Part shown: positions 1 through 5,036 of the stretch, one piece after another
How the letters are laid out: the number at the start of each line of letters is the position of its first letter
How positions within the stretch are numbered: position 1 is the stretch's first letter
Assembly: GCA_002509495.1 (NCBI GenBank)
Contig: DAEV01000039.1
Coordinates: 1-6,901, forward strand
Length of the DNA: 6,901 nt
Origin: Methanolinea sp. UBA473
GTDB lineage: Archaea > Halobacteriota > Methanomicrobia > Methanomicrobiales > Methanospirillaceae
Direction: 5' to 3'
The notes under the pieces: model-generated
What the model saw: only the letters and a program-made list of their open reading frames with translations
Databases searched by the model: none
What the model was told of the DNA's origin: nothing
Program-made: the position numbers and the translations under genes

Positions 1-48
1 TGTAAACATAATTCGGGATATCACACTCAAGGAGAAAGAAGGATAAGG

Positions 49-56
49 TTATATAC
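49..56 (+). promoter_or_regulatory. Archaeal box A promoter of the CMI4-like gene
   Basis: TTATATAC is a near-consensus archaeal TATA box, preceded by the purine-rich stretch GGATAAGG that can act as the TFB recognition element. The usual spacing of about 26 bases places transcription start near 79, giving a leader of about 20 bases. That leader holds GAGG (91-94) just before the ATG at 99. The start site is inferred from spacing only. Confidence 0.6.
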
Positions 57-98
57 GTTAGTAGGTATCTTATTTCGGTAATTCAACTGTGAGGTTTC

Positions 99-707
99 AT
101 GCAGGACGATAAAAGAAAGAGAGAACTGCTCCAGTTGTTTAGTAACATCTCCGGTAAGACCAGGATCGTGGAACCCATGAAAAAGATCCATGGGACCCTG
201 CGTGACCGGGATGCGGTGGAACGTGAGATTGCGCTGGTCATGCGTGAAATCCTTGAACAGGGTTTTTTCAAGACCAAACTTCGGCCGATCCAGCTGGCCA
301 AGCTGGTCTCGGCATACTATGCGGGCAAGAACGATACCGAGATTGCCCGGGAACTCGGGGACGAGAAGCTCTCGAAGACCGTAGCCCGGGCCAGGGTCCG
401 GCTCAAGCTCTTCCGGGAACTGGACTTCAAGATGCCCTTCGACCAGGACCGGATGGAAGATCTCCTCTCCTCGGGCAAGACCATGAAGGAGATCTCCGAG
501 GATCTCGGAGTGAGCCCTTCCACGCTGCGGGAATACCGGCACGTCATCGAACAGCGGGACGATGTCATCATCGATCCGTTCCTTGAGCGGATCAAGGACG
601 TGATGGAGGACAGAGACCTCTCCGAGCAGATGACCCGGAGCGCCACCAAGGACGCCCTCGGGGACTCCATCGACATCACCGAGGCCGAGATGATCGACGT
701 CACATAA
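99..707 (+). CDS. CMI4-like double helix-turn-helix protein, putative transcriptional regulator
   Basis: This 202-residue soluble protein has no signal peptide or membrane segment. Two stretches look like helix-turn-helix units of the sigma/response-regulator kind. The first is at about residues 65-105, with NDTEIARELG followed by an ARARVRLKLF helix. The second is at about 116-150, with KTMKEISEDLGVSPSTLREY. The second is a textbook helix-turn-helix and makes DNA binding likely. The acidic C-terminal tail (about 172-202) contains DLSEQMTRSATKDALGDSID. From memory, the order of parts, the length and the tail pattern resemble haloarchaeal proteins annotated as conditioned medium-induced protein 4 (CMI4), a family without a settled biochemical role. 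The start at 99 is supported by GAGG at 91-94 and a box A at the right distance. It is a single-gene unit ending in a hairpin terminator. Target genes and any ligand cannot be read from the sequence. Confidence 0.8.
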   Translation: MQDDKRKRELLQLFSNISGKTRIVEPMKKIHGTLRDRDAVEREIALVMREILEQGFFKTKLRPIQLAKLVSAYYAGKNDTEIARELGDEKLSKTVARARVRLKLFRELDFKMPFDQDRMEDLLSSGKTMKEISEDLGVSPSTLREYRHVIEQRDDVIIDPFLERIKDVMEDRDLSEQMTRSATKDALGDSIDITEAEMIDVT

Positions 708-716
708 GCGGAACGC

Positions 717-750
717 AAAGCCGTTCCCGGAGAAATCCGGGGCTTTCTTT
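717..750 (+). terminator. Hairpin and pyrimidine-rich tail after the CMI4-like gene
   Basis: CCCGGA (726-731) pairs with TCCGGG (736-741) around the loop GAAA, a GNRA tetraloop. An outer AAAGC (717-721) pairs with GCTTT (742-746) across a four-base bulge. CTTTCCCCC follows. It begins ten bases after the stop codon at 705-707, so a transcription end or mRNA-stabilising role is likely. Confidence 0.6.
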
Positions 751-773
751 CCCCCGGTTGCATGTGGAACGGA

Positions 774-785
774 CTTACCGGTAAG
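774..785. repeat. Perfect 12-base palindrome CTTACCGGTAAG
   Basis: This perfect inverted repeat lies between the first two genes, about 65 bases upstream of the box A of the UPF0173 gene. It has operator-like symmetry. However, one or two perfect 12-base palindromes are expected by chance in a window of this size, so function is unproven. Confidence 0.25.
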
Positions 786-849
786 CCGGGTCGGAGGTAT
801 CCCTCTCTTTTTCGTTGCATGATCCCGGCCGGGACCAGGCATGCTTCAG

Positions 850-858
850 TTTATTAAT
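850..858 (+). promoter_or_regulatory. Box A promoter of the UPF0173 hydrolase gene
   Basis: TTTATTAAT is TATA-like and places transcription start near 880. That is downstream of a possible ATG at 861 and just before the Shine-Dalgarno GGAGG at 884-888. This decides for the ATG at 897 as the translation start. Confidence 0.5.
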
Positions 859-896
859 CCATGGGCGTAATTGTATCCCATACGGAGGATAGGACT

Positions 897-1550
897 ATGG
901 AACTGACCTGGTACGGACACTCCTGCGTGCTCCTGTCAGGGTCCCGCAAGGTGATCATCGACCCGTTCATCGAGGGGGGAAGGGTCCCGGTCGCCCCCGA
1001 CCTGGCAGCAGTGACCCACGGGCATGCCGATCATATGGGGGAGGCCGCGACCCTTGGGGTGCCCGTGGTGGCCATCAACGAAGTGGCCAAATACCTGAAA
1101 CAGAAGGGTGTCCCGGCGGAGGGACTCAATATCGGCGGATCCGTGGAGCTGCAGGGCGTCTTGTTTACCATGACCCCCGCGGTGCATTCTTCCTGGATCG
1201 AGGAGGCCGGTATCGGATGCAACGGAGGCGGGGCGGCGGGCTTCGTCATACGGATGGACGGAAAAGCGGTCTATCATGCCGGGGATACCGCTCTCTTCTC
1301 GGACTTAAGGCTCATCGGTGAGCTCTACCATCCGGACATAGCACTCCTCCCCATCGGCGGCCGGTTCACCATGGGGCCCGAGGAGGCGATGATTGCAAGC
1401 CGGCTCGTGGGGGCACCGCGGGTCATCCCCATCCATTACAATACGTGGCCTGCCATCGTCCAGGACCCTTATGCCTTCAAGCAGGCCGTCGAGCGGACGA
1501 CCGACCTCTCGGTCCGGGTTCTGCAGCCCGGGGAGACGACCCGGATCTGA
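897..1550 (+). CDS. UPF0173 family metal-dependent hydrolase (metallo-beta-lactamase fold)
   Basis: The protein has 217 residues and is cytosolic, with no signal peptide. It opens with MELTWYGHS, typical of the UPF0173 (YtkL-like) branch of the metallo-beta-lactamase superfamily. The dinuclear metal site is complete: THGHADH at residues 40-46 (His41, His43, Asp45, His46), His97 in the AVHSS segment, Asp130 in HAGDT (127-131) and His180 in IPIHYNTWP. IDPF at 21-24 is another family hallmark. The length matches the family (about 210-230). The fold and metal binding are known for the superfamily, but the natural substrate of UPF0173 members is not established. The start at 897 is chosen over an in-frame ATG at 861 because GGAGG lies 8 bases upstream, family members begin at this Met, and the putative transcription start falls after 861. 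The gene appears to be transcribed alone. Confidence 0.93.
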   Translation: MELTWYGHSCVLLSGSRKVIIDPFIEGGRVPVAPDLAAVTHGHADHMGEAATLGVPVVAINEVAKYLKQKGVPAEGLNIGGSVELQGVLFTMTPAVHSSWIEEAGIGCNGGGAAGFVIRMDGKAVYHAGDTALFSDLRLIGELYHPDIALLPIGGRFTMGPEEAMIASRLVGAPRVIPIHYNTWPAIVQDPYAFKQAVERTTDLSVRVLQPGETTRI

Positions 1551-1569
1551 CCCGGGAGGAAAGAAAGGC

Positions 1570-1591
1570 GATCCCTGGCAGGGGCCAGATC
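1570..1591 (+). terminator. Weak hairpin downstream of the UPF0173 gene
   Basis: CTGGC (1575-1579) pairs with GCCAG (1584-1588) around AGGG, with outer GAT/ATC pairing across a two-base bulge. No clear T-run follows, so this may or may not end transcription. Confidence 0.3.
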
Positions 1592-1626
1592 TCCCACCTC
1601 CTTAAAATAGAGGGATTGGTGCGACC

Positions 1627-1700
1627 GGAAAATATTTAGCGGCCTTTTCCTTGGTTATCCCATGACGAAAGTTCTTAAACCATCAGTCCGAAACTATACT
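1627..1700 (+). promoter_or_regulatory. Promoter region of the secreted-protein gene (two candidate box A elements)
   Basis: CCGGAAAATATTTA (1625-1638) combines a good TFB-element-like stretch with a TATA-like core. It would give a leader of about 85 bases. A second candidate, CCGAAACTATACT near 1688-1700, would give a leader of about 23 bases. Both are reasonable, and the sequence does not decide between them. Confidence 0.4.
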
Positions 1701-1703
1701 CTG

Positions 1704-1727
1704 GTGCTGTGGGTATCAATCCAGCAC
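1704..1727 (+). promoter_or_regulatory. Leader hairpin just upstream of a Shine-Dalgarno site
   Basis: GTGCTG (1704-1709) pairs with CAGCAC (1722-1727) around a 12-base loop. The hairpin ends eight bases before TAGGAGG (1734-1740). If the distal promoter is used, it sits in the mRNA leader and could affect translation or stability. No known riboswitch class is recognised. Confidence 0.3.
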
Positions 1728-1745
1728 AACCTGTAGGAGGAATTG

Positions 1746-2531
1746 ATGAAATTTTCGACAACGATGGCCCTTGCCATCGCTCTGCTTACCGGCCTCTGCG
1801 GCCTGGCAATGGCGGACAATCCCGTCAACCAGACCCCGGAGACGCAGGGGATCACGACGTTCACCCACGTCGTCTGCGAGGGCACGGTGACGCAGAACAC
1901 CGAGATGGTCTGGCAGGAATCGAGCGCAAGCCTTGACAACCCGCCCCTGACCGCGACGGAGAGCCAGTACACAGTCTCCTACTCGGAACAGATGATTGCC
2001 GACAACGGCTACACGGAATTTACGAGCCAGAAGGCCCTTGACACCGCAGCCAAGGTCGCCAACCAGAACAACTTCGAGTCGACGGACCAGATCGACTTTG
2101 TCCCGACCGGTGTCGGTTCCTACATCACCTTCGAGGAAGACCTCCTCGTGGACGGTGCGGGGATGCCCGAGAGCACCGCAACGAGCCTGCTCTGTCCGTT
2201 CGGAGCATCGACATACGACACGATCCCCGCATACTGCAACATCGTGGAGATGGGCAGTTCCTTCGACGGCACTGCCGTATCGATGCTGACCGATGTCGAG
2301 GAGAGGCACGTCACCGCGACTGCCGATCCGGGTGTCGCGATGAACTACGGCGTGAGCCTGGAAGGTATCGGGACCGCGACCGCGTACATCAGGGCCCACC
2401 TCATGGAAGGCAGGGACAGCACGCTGAACAAAGCGGCGGACCTGTCGTTCGAAGAGAAAACCACTGCATCCGGAGTCATCGGCTCATTCACCAAGCAGAT
2501 GAGCTACGAATCCGGAATGCGCCGGTTCTAA
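1746..2531 (+). CDS. Secreted protein of unknown function with cleavable signal peptide
   Basis: The protein has 261 residues. The N-terminus is a Sec signal peptide: Lys2, a hydrophobic core at about 7-20 and the likely cleavage site AMA|DN after residue 23. Cys18 lies in TGLCG, but the residue before it is Leu, so it is not a convincing lipobox. The mature part is polar, rich in Thr, Ser, Glu and Asp. It has three cysteines (44, 150, 164), no transmembrane anchor and an alternating polar/hydrophobic pattern suggesting beta structure. It ends in MRRF without a sorting signal. Similar Thr-rich secreted proteins of unknown function exist in Methanomicrobiales as far as I recall, but I cannot name a family. 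The ATG at 1746 is preferred over the adjacent in-frame TTG at 1743 because TAGGAGG (1734-1740) sits five bases upstream. It forms a single-gene unit with its own promoter and terminator and is probably exported to the cell envelope or medium. Confidence 0.85.
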   Translation: MKFSTTMALAIALLTGLCGLAMADNPVNQTPETQGITTFTHVVCEGTVTQNTEMVWQESSASLDNPPLTATESQYTVSYSEQMIADNGYTEFTSQKALDTAAKVANQNNFESTDQIDFVPTGVGSYITFEEDLLVDGAGMPESTATSLLCPFGASTYDTIPAYCNIVEMGSSFDGTAVSMLTDVEERHVTATADPGVAMNYGVSLEGIGTATAYIRAHLMEGRDSTLNKAADLSFEEKTTASGVIGSFTKQMSYESGMRRF

Positions 2532-2534
2532 GGA

Positions 2535-2580
2535 AAAGAGCGTGGACCGGGGAGATCCCCCCGGGCATTCTCTTTCTATG
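2535..2580 (+). terminator. Hairpin terminator after the secreted-protein gene
   Basis: CCGGGG (2547-2552) pairs with CCCCGG (2559-2564). An outer AAAGAG (2535-2540) can pair with CTCTTT (2570-2575). T-rich sequence continues to about 2610. It lies directly behind the stop codon at 2529-2531. Confidence 0.55.
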
Positions 2581-2710
2581 GAAGGACATTTTTCGTAAAT
2601 TTTCTATTCTGTCCGGCAATATTGCATTCATCGCAGCGGAAGCCGTCTCAAGCATTCAAACCGCCACAAAGCCAAAATGTGCAGGAAACAGATACTTCGC
2701 GACAACTTCC

Positions 2711-3357
2711 ATGAATACATTCTGGAACGACCGGTTCCTGCAGGAGGGGAAGATCTGGGGAGATACCCCGAGCAGGACGGCAGCCTGTGCGGCCGACCGG
2801 TTCGTCCGGGACCGCGTCCGGAGCGTCCTCGTGCCAGGATCCGGATACGGCCGCAACGCGGTGTTTTTTCACACGAAAGGGTTCGAAGTGACCGGGATCG
2901 AGATGTCTGGGGAAGCCCTCCGGCTCGCAGAGGAGGACAACCCGGGGATCACCTATCACCACGGATCGGTGCTCGCATGCCGTTTGACGATCGCCGGTAC
3001 GACGCTGTCTATTGCTACAACGTCCTGCACCTCCTTTGCAGGAAGGAGCGGGAGATCTTCGTGGAGAAATGCCTGGACCCGCTTGCGGAAGGCGGGGTGA
3101 TGTTCTTCGCGGTCTTCTCGGAGAAGGAATCCAGTTATGGCAGGGGCCGGATGGTCGAGGAGAATAGCTTCGAGAGCAAGCCCGGCAGGATCGTCCACTA
3201 CTACACGGAGCCGGACCTGGTTGCGCAGTTTCCCGGCTGCTCCGTCCTTGAAACCGGATTGGTGGAGGATCCCGAGGACCATGGCGAGGAGGGCAGGCAT
3301 ACGCACAGGGAACGGTACATCTACGTCCGGAAAGGTGTCCATGCGGGAGAACGATAA
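2711..3357 (+). pseudogene. Class I SAM-dependent methyltransferase broken by a one-base frameshift
   Basis: Two overlapping frames together give one methyltransferase of about 215 residues. The first part (2711-2974, 88 residues) starts MNTFWNDRFLQEGKIWGDTP and carries the SAM-binding motif I, VLVPGSGYGRN (39-49), then VTGIEMS (60-66) with the acidic residue expected at the end of the second strand. It stops being sensible after HHGSVL. From 2977 the next frame continues as MPFDDRRYDAVYCYNVLHLL (motifs II/III), then LAEGGVMFF and a C-terminal part ending at the TAA at 3355-3357. The expected junction is VL-D-MPF; the codon for D is reduced to GC at 2975-2976, so one base is missing. Left unrepaired, the first frame runs on to 3100 and gives a 129-residue truncated product. 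The fold resembles small TehB-like/Methyltransf_11 or _25 enzymes; the substrate is unknown. No good Shine-Dalgarno site precedes 2711. No slippery heptamer is visible at the junction, so programmed shifting is unlikely. A sequencing error is an equally good explanation. Confidence 0.8.
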
Positions 3358-3385
3358 TGATTGGTGCAATACCGGTCTTTGGAGC

Positions 3386-3787
3386 CTACGATTTGGAGGG
3401 TACCGGGACGACGAGGAACATGGCATACCCTTTCCCGATGTTTCTCGTCACATGTCCTCTGCCTGTGGTGTCCTCCAGGAGGACGAGATCGCCCGGCCCG
3501 AGCTTCGTCACCGTCCCATCGGTCGTCTCCATCTCCACCGCCCCGGACATGAGGGCAAGGAACTGCCGTGTGGGAGCCGGGTGCAGTTCGCCGATCCAGC
3601 CGGGCTCAAACGTGTAGAAGCGATACTTCGATGCGGGGTTATCCCCGGAGACGTAGAACGGGGCAGCGGGGGGTGCCGCCTGTGCAAGACCCTGTTCGAC
3701 CTTCACGGTATCGAAATGCGAGTTCCCCTGCTCATCCGTATAGATCCGGTGATACGTCACCCGGGTGATCGTTTGTGGTGGTGTCAT
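3386..3787 (-). CDS. Small single-domain cupin protein
   Basis: The 133-residue protein is cytosolic. The conserved double-stranded beta-helix lies at about residues 55-126. Cupin motif 1 is represented by GELHPAPTRQFLALMSG (66-82), with His69 and Gln75; the usual second histidine of HxH is Ala71. Motif 2 is GPGDLVLLEDTTGRGH (97-112), with Asp100 and His112. Three of the typical ligand positions remain, so metal binding is possible but not certain. The N-terminal HRIYTDEQGNSHF segment (13-25) and the WxGxxHPAPxRQ pattern are shared with a set of uncharacterised cupin proteins of similar size. The start at 3787 fits the family; an upstream in-frame ATG at 3892 would add 35 unrelated residues. 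The Shine-Dalgarno site is weak (GGAAG, about 11 bases upstream). A possible promoter, TTCATAAC, lies near 3866-3873 on this strand. It converges with the broken methyltransferase, leaving 28 bases between the stops. The role is unknown; a small-molecule sensing or enzyme function is possible. Confidence 0.82.
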   Translation of the reverse strand: MTPPQTITRVTYHRIYTDEQGNSHFDTVKVEQGLAQAAPPAAPFYVSGDNPASKYRFYTFEPGWIGELHPAPTRQFLALMSGAVEMETTDGTVTKLGPGDLVLLEDTTGRGHVTRNIGKGYAMFLVVPVPSKS

Positions 3788-3866
3788 GGTGGATTCTCTT
3801 CCGTACGTTCTGCAGGTTGGGATCTGCTTCCCGATGAGAGTAGAACAGAACGGGGAGGGAAAAAGG

Positions 3867-3980
3867 TTATGAATTTTCCTCATGCGACGCAAGTTGCAGA
3901 GATACGCCGCTCCTGGTCACCCGGACGACATGCGTAGGATTCATTTGCCCAGGCACGACCCGGCGAGGAAAGTCCGTCAT
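3867..3980 (-). other. Possible 37-codon reading frame starting inside a copy of the fae-hps tail
   Basis: On the minus strand an ATG at 3980-3978 opens a frame running to the TAA at 3869-3867. It begins MTDFPRRVVPGQMNP and is in frame with the FRVMTDF tail of the upstream repeat copy. A TATA-like GATATTTT lies near 3998-4005, at about the distance expected for a leaderless start. The region is GC-rich and other frames are open too, so this may be chance. It is recorded because it reads on from the duplicated fae-hps tail with no stop codon where fae-hps itself ends. Confidence 0.15.
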
Positions 3981-3992
3981 CACCCTGAAATG
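3970..3992 (-). repeat. Detached copy of the 3' end of fae-hps (direct repeat, left copy)
   Basis: Positions 3970-3985 are identical to 5041-5056 (AAGTCCGTCATCACCC). Over 3970-3992 versus 5041-5063, 21 of 23 bases match, in the same orientation. Read on the minus strand it encodes HFRVMTDF, against QFRVMTDF in the true gene. The match ends at the last sense codon of fae-hps; here the codon in the stop position is CCT. It marks the left edge of the AT-richer doc islet. It may be a duplication scar or attachment-site relic; chance is possible but not the favoured reading. Confidence 0.5.
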
Positions 3993-4068
3993 CAAAAAAA
4001 ATATCAGTCAGTATATTATTTTTCCAAAGGTAATTGTAATACCCTCCTTCTGTGAATACTTTATCGAG

Positions 4069-4440
4069 ATGGAATCCCTCACCGTCAAGAAAATCATTGA
4101 GATCCATCACGATGTGGTTGAGGAGTTCGGGGGTGTTGATGGTGTCCTGACGGAAGCCACGTTGGAATACCTGGTTTTCAAGGCAGGCCGGATATCTGAT
4201 CCCTTCAAAAGAGCCGCCCTGCTCTTATATTGCATCGCTGCGAAACACCCGTTTATCGACGGCAATAAACGAACGGCCTTCCTCACTGCAGAAAACATCA
4301 TGAGCCAGGCGGGATTCTTCATCCAGGCTGATGATGACGAGGTGGTTTCATTCATGCTTGAAGTGGCGAGCTACGAAAAAAAGCAGGTTGTTATTGAAGA
4401 ATGGATTAAACACCATGCGGTACGGTTAGAGCTTGGATAA
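4069..4440 (+). CDS. doc: Doc-type toxin of the Fic fold (death-on-curing family)
   Basis: The 123-residue protein is all alpha-helical in pattern and cytosolic. It starts MESLTVKKIIEIHHDVVEEF, the usual Doc opening, followed by GG at 21-22. The catalytic signature is HPFIDGNKR at residues 60-68, matching the Doc form HxFx(D)(A/G)NKR. Lys67 replaces the second glycine of true AMP-transferring Fic enzymes. Full length matches P1 Doc (about 126). In bacteria Doc phosphorylates elongation factor EF-Tu and halts translation; the archaeal target is not known, and an action on aEF1A is only inference. Doc toxins normally follow a Phd- or AbrB-type antitoxin gene, but no such gene is seen in the 176 bases upstream. 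The reading frame is open upstream but has no ATG, GTG or TTG start back to about 3862, and homologs begin at this Met. There is no strong Shine-Dalgarno site; a TATA-like TATATTATT at 4012-4020 would give a leader of about 30 bases. The active-site motif is intact, so the toxin may be functional. Confidence 0.88.
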   Translation: MESLTVKKIIEIHHDVVEEFGGVDGVLTEATLEYLVFKAGRISDPFKRAALLLYCIAAKHPFIDGNKRTAFLTAENIMSQAGFFIQADDDEVVSFMLEVASYEKKQVVIEEWIKHHAVRLELG

Positions 4441-4560
4441 CCGCTCCATGGCCTTGTGGTGCCGCTTCATCGAGTCAGAGAGGTTTTTTCTCTCATCGAC
4501 TGTCAGGCCACGATTCCGGGGCGATTCTGATACTACCGCCTTCCGCACTCTCTCTGTCAT
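4426..4560 (-). CDS. Putative 44-residue basic protein, convergent with and overlapping doc
   Basis: This small frame runs from the ATG at 4560-4558 to the TAA at 4428-4426. It begins MTERVRKAVVSESPRNRG, continues LTVDERKNLSDSMKRHH and ends KAMERLSKL. The composition is protein-like and strongly basic (12 Lys/Arg, 6 Asp/Glu), and the C-terminal half should form an amphipathic helix. An in-frame TGA lies four codons upstream, so the frame cannot be longer. TTTTATACC on the minus strand (4594-4586) is a good box A at the right distance for a leaderless mRNA starting at or near the ATG. The perfect palindrome CTGTCATGACAG covers the start codon. The last 15 bases overlap the 3' end of doc on the other strand. 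I do not recognise a family. It could be an unusual antitoxin or antisense regulator of doc, or a chance frame. Confidence 0.35.
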   Translation of the reverse strand: MTERVRKAVVSESPRNRGLTVDERKNLSDSMKRHHKAMERLSKL

Positions 4561-4565
4561 GACAG
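4554..4565. promoter_or_regulatory. Perfect palindrome CTGTCATGACAG over a start codon, possible operator
   Basis: The 12-base perfect inverted repeat is centred on the start codon (minus strand, 4560-4558) of the 44-residue frame. It lies about 20-35 bases from that frame's box A, where a bound repressor would block transcription start. One or two such palindromes are expected by chance in this window, so only the position makes it notable. Confidence 0.25.
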
Positions 4566-4585
4566 TATCTCATTGGTTCGACAAA

Positions 4586-4594
4586 GGTATAAAA
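4586..4594 (-). promoter_or_regulatory. Box A promoter for the 44-residue minus-strand frame
   Basis: Read on the minus strand the sequence is TTTTATACC, preceded by GAATTCA. Its centre is about 30 bases upstream of the ATG at 4560, which predicts a leaderless or nearly leaderless transcript, a common arrangement in archaea. Confidence 0.4.
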
Positions 4595-4697
4595 TGAATT
4601 CTGCCAGCACACTACCGGGGAATCTCCTGACGATAAAAAGGATATTGAACTACAACACAAGAAGGGGCATCGCCTGGCCTTTGAGGGCTGGCACTGA
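4593..4697 (+). other. Intergenic tract with a start-less peptide-like frame, possible gene remnant
   Basis: Between doc and the 47-residue frame (4441-4838) there is no full plus-strand gene. One frame reads DDKKDIELQHKKGHRLAFEG and then WH-stop (4695-4697). It looks like protein but has no start codon after the stop at 4590-4592. It may be the tail of a decayed gene, or chance. The rest of the tract up to 4838 is AT-rich, and I see nothing else in it. Confidence 0.15.
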
Positions 4698-4838
4698 ATA
4701 GGGCCATACCAGATGTGAAGGTCCAACACGACAATAGAGCCCCTAAGATTTAATAAGGCAACAATAACCGAGAAGGACCAAACTAAAAGAATAGGCTAAA
4801 ACACCTCCCGATGAGAGCTACGCGAAAAATAATTCGAG

Positions 4839-4982
4839 ATGAGGAATATGGGTCAATGTGATCCTCCGGATGGTAGTCAAGGATACGACTCCGAGGGTAA
4901 TCCAGATGATTTCCTTACTATCATTAAAGCGATATGTCAGACAATCCTTTATTGGATCTGCTGGAATCAGAAAAGACGTTGA
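4839..4982 (+). CDS. Putative 47-residue small protein with a hydrophobic C-terminal helix
   Basis: The frame runs from the ATG at 4839 to the TGA at 4980-4982; an in-frame TAA at 4830-4832 closes it upstream. The first half is polar and acidic (MRNMGQCDPPDGSQGYDSEG, then NPDD). The second half is hydrophobic, FLTIIKAICQTILYWICW (25-42), ending NQKRR. An acidic head, a helix of about 18 residues rich in Ile, Leu, Trp and Cys and a basic tail suggest a membrane-associated peptide with a positive-inside C-terminus. A second ATG at 4848 has GAGG at 4841-4844 close upstream and could be the true start. A strong hairpin terminator begins two bases after the stop, which supports a real plus-strand transcript. 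Third codon positions are AT-richer than in neighbouring genes. A promoter could be ATTTAATAAGG near 4748-4758. I recognise no family. Confidence 0.4.
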   Translation: MRNMGQCDPPDGSQGYDSEGNPDDFLTIIKAICQTILYWICWNQKRR

Positions 4983-4984
4983 AT

Positions 4985-5030
4985 AAGCAAGGAATTGCCT
5001 AAAATAGGGAATTCCTTGTTATGCTTTTTT
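4985..5030 (+). terminator. Strong intrinsic-type terminator between the 47-residue frame and fae-hps
   Basis: CAAGGAATT (4988-4996) pairs perfectly with AATTCCTTG (5010-5018). An inner CCT/AGG stem (4998-5000/5006-5008) closes a five-base AAAAT loop, and AAGC/GCTT can extend the base across a TTAT bulge. Six Ts follow (5025-5030). The T-run is on the plus strand, so it ends transcription coming from the left. It lies seven bases from the fae-hps stop codon and could also block read-through in the other direction. Confidence 0.75.
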
Positions 5031-5036
5031 AACGGA

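Noticed and set aside
27..842. Long 271-codon open frame on the minus strand opposite the CMI4-like gene
   Set aside because: It is the antisense shadow of a GC-rich gene with clear helix-turn-helix motifs; the product has no recognisable domain and the frame crosses both the plus-strand promoter and the terminator.
861..899. Upstream ATG at 861 for the UPF0173 gene
   Set aside because: It lacks a Shine-Dalgarno site and lies upstream of the predicted transcription start; the family begins at the Met at 897, which has GGAGG.
3137..3937. 266-codon plus-strand open frame spanning the methyltransferase end and the cupin gene
   Set aside because: Its product is low-complexity and Arg/Ser-rich. 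It overlaps the methyltransferase C-terminus in another frame and the cupin gene in antisense, both of which have real motifs.
3964..3975. GAGGAAAGTCCG resembles the conserved region I core of RNase P RNA
   Set aside because: No conserved region V or other RNase P landmarks follow within 300 bases; the sequence becomes AT-rich and then enters doc. The string is explained at least as well by the repeat of the fae-hps tail.
3880..4110. 76-codon minus-strand frame opposite the start of doc
   Set aside because: It begins inside doc in antisense, has no Shine-Dalgarno site and no known motif, and several frames are open in the same stretch.
4493..4729. 78-codon minus-strand frame between doc and fae-hps
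   Set aside because: The composition is not protein-like (many Cys, Trp and Ser clusters) and there is no start signal; the 44-codon frame overlapping it in another phase has better promoter support.
3829..4817. 12-base direct repeat TCCCGATGAGAG at 3829-3840 and 4806-4817
   Set aside because: About one repeat of this length is expected by chance in a window of this size, and the flanks do not align.
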